From Seonamhaeicola sp. ML3 (lineage in GTDB: Bacteria; Bacteroidota; Bacteroidia; Flavobacteriales; Flavobacteriaceae): a stretch of 64,000 nt of DNA. The notes under the pieces were generated by a model. That model did not search any database. It was given only the letters and a program-made list of their open reading frames with translations, and was not told where the DNA came from. The position numbers were made by a program, and so were the translations under genes. The stretch covers positions 1,984,001 through 2,048,000 of the forward strand of contig NZ_CP096884.1 of the NCBI RefSeq assembly GCF_023273855.1, written 5' to 3'. Positions 60,065-64,000 of this stretch are shown here, piece by piece; the first letter of the stretch is position 1, and every line of letters starts with the position of its first letter.

Positions 60065-60659
60065 GATAATAAAAGTTTAGTTAATAATTTTTTTGAAATA
60101 CACTTTTGGAGAGTGTATTTCTGGTACTTTTAAAGATATAGAGCTTCTTTGAAGAATTGGATTTTTACTACCACTACAAAAAACATACAACTTGAAATAT
60201 TTTATGTTAGTACGTATATTGTTTTTGAAGGTGTTTTTTTGGTGTTTTATCGGATTCAAACTTGTGGTTTTTATATTTTATAGTCCTTATTTATCCAGTG
60301 AAGTCATACTTGTAGGGGCAATGTTGTGGTATTTCAAATTGATGTAATTTTTCTTTTTAGAAGAATTGTATTAGTTAACTTTTTTCTGTCTGTGTTTCTT
60401 GTAGATTAAGCAGGTATCTTAATAAAACTTGTCAGGAAAACTGCTGTCTTTTTTTTGTGAATGTTTTTACTGCGATTAATTTTTTATATCCGTGTTCTGT
60501 CAACTGAATAGACTTTGAGTATTATGATTTAAAAAGTAATCTCAACCTATTTAAAGAATAATATATTTTGATTCGTGATCTATCTTTTGTAGAAAAAAAT
60601 GACTAGGTTTTTAACAATACTATATTTCCTCATTAGAAAAGTAATGAAGTGTAGTAGGT
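60065..60659. other. Intergenic region with a 5'-leader hairpin
   Basis: About 600 bases without a recognised gene. On the minus strand a perfect 10-bp stem (GAAATACACT at 60095-60104 with AGTGTATTTC at 60112-60121) lies 30 bases before the type IX-secreted protein ATG and has no T tract after it, so it is probably an mRNA-stabilising leader stem. The rest is AT-rich; no ORF, tRNA or array is seen. Confidence 0.5.
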
Positions 60660-60684
60660 AAAAAAAGTACACTTACTTAAGTGT
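60660..60684 (-). terminator. Terminator of the GH17-transporter operon
   Basis: On the minus strand ACACTTA and TAAGTGT pair around AG, then AC and seven T follow. Confidence 0.7.
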
Positions 60685-60737
60685 CATAAAAGAAATGTAT
60701 TGTGAAGTAATTTATAGTAAGTGTGTAGTGTTTATTT

Positions 60738-61622
60738 TTAAAACTTTAACTGCTCATTAGTGCCCCACAGCCCCCAAAAAGCACCAACATCACCCTCGGC
60801 TCCTACTTTCCAGTTTTCATCAAAAGATGAAAAATAAAACATTGGAATATCTTCCTCAAAGCTCCATTGCTGTGATGCTATAAAATACTTCATGGCATTT
60901 TCTTTCGACGGGAATGCCCCTTGAAGTGCAGTGCCCTCACTAGGCCAACCTGTCTCTGTAATAATTACAGGTTTTCCATTTCCAGCCTTTTTTGCACGAT
61001 TGTACATATCTTTCATATAGAGTAGGGCATAGTCTTGATCGCAACCTTCCCAAAAAGGGTAGCAGTTAGCAAGTATAATATCGCAGGCCTCGGTTATTTC
61101 AAGTCTATCTGTAAACTCATAATAGGCATCAACATACCCTACTGGAATCCCGTCTATTTTGGATTTCGAATAATATATGAAGTCCAATAATTCTTCCTGT
61201 GTTAAATCACCTCTGTACATCACCTCATTGCCAACAGCAGCTATATCGGCATAACCATTGTTGCACAACTGTATTAAGTTGTTTACTTCTAAGTTATTAG
61301 TTTTTTCATTCTCTCCAAGCCAAGCACCAACTAAGGTTTTTATGCCAAGTTCTTTTGCAATAACAGGAATGAGTTCGTTACCCTCGGTACACGAAAAGGT
61401 TCGTATCCATTTAGTGTAGGGTTTTATAATTTCCAGACGTCTTCTAATTTGAGCTTCAGAAAGTTGGTCGCCAGGTTTTTGCCATTGCGTGTAAGGACTA
61501 AAGCAAAGACCATACATACCCATGTTCAATGTGTCTTTGAACACTTTTTTTAACTCATCAATAGATTTATTTTGAAAGTCTATTGATGCCAAAGTGAGAA
61601 ACTTTTCTGATCTTCTAGACAT
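60738..61622 (-). CDS. GH17-family beta-1,3-glucanase, copy 1
   Basis: A 294-residue TIM-barrel glycoside hydrolase of family GH17-like type. The acid/base Glu lies in AAVGNEVMYRGDL and the nucleophile Glu in VIITETGWPSEG; both spacings are normal. Other shared parts are YGLCFSPYTQW, IRTFSCTEGNEL and the end FYFSSFDENWKVGAEGDVGAFWGLW. There is no signal peptide, so it is probably cytoplasmic and acts on short beta-1,3-glucans (laminarin oligosaccharides) or as a transglucosylase. It follows the transporter gene by 5 bases. It is clearly paralogous to the 63088 gene. Confidence 0.9.
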   Translation of the reverse strand: MSRRSEKFLTLASIDFQNKSIDELKKVFKDTLNMGMYGLCFSPYTQWQKPGDQLSEAQIRRRLEIIKPYTKWIRTFSCTEGNELIPVIAKELGIKTLVGAWLGENEKTNNLEVNNLIQLCNNGYADIAAVGNEVMYRGDLTQEELLDFIYYSKSKIDGIPVGYVDAYYEFTDRLEITEACDIILANCYPFWEGCDQDYALLYMKDMYNRAKKAGNGKPVIITETGWPSEGTALQGAFPSKENAMKYFIASQQWSFEEDIPMFYFSSFDENWKVGAEGDVGAFWGLWGTNEQLKF

Positions 61623-61627
61623 TACTT

Positions 61628-63058
61628 TTATTTATCTAATAAATTTTTTCTCTGTTCTAGTTCTTCTCTAATTCGATTTGCTTTCTCCTCGGTAACGTCA
61701 TAATTACGCATAATAAGCATGGCCAATAATGTTCCTGCCATTGGAAAAAAACAAAAGAAAGCATGTAGTCCGTCGACTGCAGTTTCTTGGTCTGTTGTAG
61801 CTAAATCGGGATTAAAGCCTACAAGCGTTATAATTACACCGCTTAGAGCACCGGCAATGGCAAAACCTACTTTGACCATCCACCAGTATATGGCTCCAAA
61901 GATGCCCTCTCTTCTTAAACCAGAATTTAATTCGTCTATATCAATAACATCAGCTGTCATAGACATCATAATTGTGAATAGACTACCAATGCCAAATGAA
62001 AAGAATGGCAAGGCAAAGATATATAGCCAAGGTTTTCCTGGTACGAAAAGAAACCAAAGTAAAATATAGCCCACAATAGATATACCTTGTGAGAGTAAAA
62101 ATGCATTTTTTTTACCCATTTTTTTTGACATCCAGGTTACTGTTGGTATAACAACAAATGTAGTCCCCAATGCCCCCAAACAACCAAATAAAGAAACCCA
62201 GATACCACTTGCTCCAGCATCACCATTAAAAAGTTTGTATACTATTACAAAAAAAGTTAGTGCGGCTACGGTGTTGAATGCATTAAAGATTAAGAATGTT
62301 GCAGCGCACAATTTTCTGAATTCCCTTAATTTAAAGGCTTCTACAAAAGAATAATAGTATGTTTTCTTTAAGCTGTTGCCAATATTGGTATAGTTTATAG
62401 GTTCGTAATTTTTGTTTAAAGTAGATTCGCTTTTTATAAATATTGCTGGTATTAGTGCGCATATTGTACAAGGTATGGCTACCCAAATCGCCAATTCTCG
62501 AGCAGCTACTTCAGCAGATGGAAACCAATTAGGGTCGTACATGATAATCCAAAATAAAGGAGCGATGACCCAGGCCCATTGACCAATCCATTGCGCAATA
62601 GCCATAATATTAGTTCGTTCATGGAAATCATCACTCATTTCATAACCCATAGCAACATAAGGCACACTAAAAATAGTTAGGCCTAAATAGAAAACTAACG
62701 ACCATAAAAAGAAATACCAAAAATTGTATTCTAAAGTATTCTCCTTAAAAAGTTGCCACATGAAAACGTATGCAATACCCATTAGTGTGGCGCCAATGAA
62801 AACGTATTGTTTTCTTCGGCCATATTTAGATTTGGTATTATCGGAAATATAACCCATTAACGGGTCTGTGATAGCATCGAAAATTCTTGGAAAAAAGTAT
62901 ATTAAACTCCACATCCACCCAGAGAAACCTAAGTCTTGAACTAAAACAACCATAAAAATACCCAGAATGGCGGGAAACATTTGGTTGGCTAGCATACCAA
63001 CTCCAAATGCCACTTTTTGTCCTAACGGAATTTTCTTTTTTGTTTTAATACTAGACAT
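61628..63058 (-). CDS. GPH-type MFS sugar:cation symporter
   Basis: A 476-residue inner-membrane transporter with twelve helices. It belongs to the glycoside-pentoside-hexuronide (MelB-like) branch, as shown by KVAFGVGMLANQMFP, the pattern FDAITDPLMGYISDNTKSKYGRRKQYVFIG (with the two Asp of the sodium site and the cytoplasmic RxGRR loop), and a second conserved MTADVIDIDELNSGLRREGIFGA. It sits between two GH17 genes on the same strand (gaps 5 and 29 bases), so uptake of beta-1,3-gluco-oligosaccharides is the obvious role. That substrate is inferred from context only. Confidence 0.92.
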   Translation of the reverse strand: MSSIKTKKKIPLGQKVAFGVGMLANQMFPAILGIFMVVLVQDLGFSGWMWSLIYFFPRIFDAITDPLMGYISDNTKSKYGRRKQYVFIGATLMGIAYVFMWQLFKENTLEYNFWYFFLWSLVFYLGLTIFSVPYVAMGYEMSDDFHERTNIMAIAQWIGQWAWVIAPLFWIIMYDPNWFPSAEVAARELAIWVAIPCTICALIPAIFIKSESTLNKNYEPINYTNIGNSLKKTYYYSFVEAFKLREFRKLCAATFLIFNAFNTVAALTFFVIVYKLFNGDAGASGIWVSLFGCLGALGTTFVVIPTVTWMSKKMGKKNAFLLSQGISIVGYILLWFLFVPGKPWLYIFALPFFSFGIGSLFTIMMSMTADVIDIDELNSGLRREGIFGAIYWWMVKVGFAIAGALSGVIITLVGFNPDLATTDQETAVDGLHAFFCFFPMAGTLLAMLIMRNYDVTEEKANRIREELEQRKNLLDK

Positions 63059-63087
63059 AGTTTTGAGAGAATATTATATTAGGTTTT

Positions 63088-63999
63088 TTAGAATTTTAAA
63101 TTTTCGTGTTTATCCCACAGTCCCCAATAGGCTCCAACGTCGCCCTCATCACCAGTTTTCCAAGACTCATCAAACGATGAAAAATAAAATATCGGGATAT
63201 TGTTTTGTTTGGTCCATTCAATAGTGTCTATGAAGTATTTCATAGCAGATTCCTCTCCAGCAATGGCACCATCAAGTCCGCCACCTTCGCTTGGCCAGCC
63301 CGTTTCGGTTATAATAATGGGCTTGCCTTGAGCAGTATCAACAATAGAACCATACATAGCCTGCATGTGGCCAAGTGCGTATTCAATGGGGCAGCCCTCC
63401 CAATAAGGATACAAATTGGCTAGCACAACATCTGTGCTTTCAACTAGAATGGGATGTCTTGAAAACTCATAGTAGGCATCCACATAGCCCACAGGAATAT
63501 CCAATCCAGCTAGTGCTTCCTTGACACGATTGATGTATTCTACTAATTCCTCAAGTGTTAAATCGTTTCTGTACAAAACTTCATTTCCAACAGCGGCTAC
63601 ATCTACATACCCTGATTTAGCCAAATCTATCAACCCAGCAATTTCTCGCTCATTATCTTCTTTATCATCGCCTAACCATGCTCCGACCAAAGTTTTAAGT
63701 CCGTGCTTTTTTGCCATCATAGGTACGTATTCGTTACCCTCAATACAGGAGAAAGACCGAATAGCAGAAACATGTGGTTTTAAAATTTTTACGCGTTCTT
63801 CAACTTGCTCTATACTAATATCATCTCCAGGAGACTGTCCATCTTTATACATACTGAAGCAAATACCATGAAACCCATCATGGATGGTTTTTCTCCATAG
63901 CGCTTTTAAATCATCTAATGAATACTCAGTGAGGTTAATCCCAACTGTTGCTATTTGGCTGTAGTTGGCTTCGTAATATGATTTTTCTCTGTAAGACAT
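63088..63999 (-). CDS. GH17-family beta-1,3-glucanase, copy 2
   Basis: A 303-residue GH17-like enzyme with the same motifs as copy 1: AAVGNEVLYRNDL (acid/base) and IIITETGWPSEGGGLDG (nucleophile), then FYFSSFDESWKTGDEGDVGAYWGLW. The ATG at 63999 gives a start (MSYREKSYYEANYSQIATVGINL) parallel to copy 1 and no signal peptide. The window ends one base beyond it, so an upstream extension cannot be excluded. Together with the transporter and copy 1 it forms an import-and-degrade unit for beta-1,3-glucan oligosaccharides; more of this locus may lie beyond the right edge. Confidence 0.9.
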   Translation of the reverse strand: MSYREKSYYEANYSQIATVGINLTEYSLDDLKALWRKTIHDGFHGICFSMYKDGQSPGDDISIEQVEERVKILKPHVSAIRSFSCIEGNEYVPMMAKKHGLKTLVGAWLGDDKEDNEREIAGLIDLAKSGYVDVAAVGNEVLYRNDLTLEELVEYINRVKEALAGLDIPVGYVDAYYEFSRHPILVESTDVVLANLYPYWEGCPIEYALGHMQAMYGSIVDTAQGKPIIITETGWPSEGGGLDGAIAGEESAMKYFIDTIEWTKQNNIPIFYFSSFDESWKTGDEGDVGAYWGLWDKHENLKF

Positions 64000-64000
64000 T

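Overview
The window looks like chromosomal DNA of a marine member of the Flavobacteriaceae (Bacteroidota). It is AT-rich, and its housekeeping promoters have the Bacteroidota form (TTG, about 19 bases, TAnnTTTG). It carries a gliding gene (gldI), a protein with a type IX secretion sorting tail, a FecI/FecR/TonB-receptor trio, a long-form signal peptidase I, a SecDF fusion, and two GH17 beta-1,3-glucanase-family genes around a sugar transporter. The GH17 locus suggests laminarin use. I see no insertion sequence, prophage, CRISPR array or rRNA. The only tRNA is tRNA-Pro(UGG).

Layout. 1-2.8 kb (minus): a divergent gatC-gatA-gatB amidotransferase operon behind what reads as a classical transcription attenuator, with a 15-residue leader peptide containing eight Asn. 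2.9-4.3 kb: a porin-like barrel. 4.7-6.7 kb: gyrB. 6.7-16.7 kb: an envelope-stress or signalling island built around an ECF sigma factor, its FecR anti-sigma and a signal-transducing TonB receptor. Five copies of one 30-base ECF promoter precede the anti-sigma/receptor operon, a His/Tyr-rich secreted protein, a DUF4382 lipoprotein, a repeat lipoprotein and an unannotated 31-residue membrane peptide. 16.9-21.7 kb: mdh, a small SecD-like protein and secDF. 22.2-30 kb: an acyltransferase, a DUF192-lgt-PPIase-gldI-nrnA cluster, ndk, a cold-shock gene, a DUF721 gene and recF.

30-42.4 kb: a TPR protein, ribH, two paralogous small membrane proteins, mutL, two rhomboids, an EEP hydrolase, then on the minus strand DUF6122, WbqC, lepB, dapB, DUF5683, parB and parA. 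42.6-50.8 kb: an M16 protease, then a minus-strand operon udk-divIC-mutA-lipoprotein-mutB-metal-binding-like protein. 50.9-56.7 kb: a TonB receptor, PQQ-type sugar dehydrogenase, cytochrome c and a 612-residue surface protein. 56.8-64 kb: tRNA-Pro, a dicarboxylate symporter, a type IX-secreted protein and the GH17-MFS-GH17 locus.

The two most notable signals are the Asn-codon attenuator in front of gatCAB, which would tie synthesis of the tRNA-dependent amidotransferase to charged tRNA-Asn, and the self-contained ECF regulon, whose shared promoter can be read directly and which includes the tiny membrane peptide.
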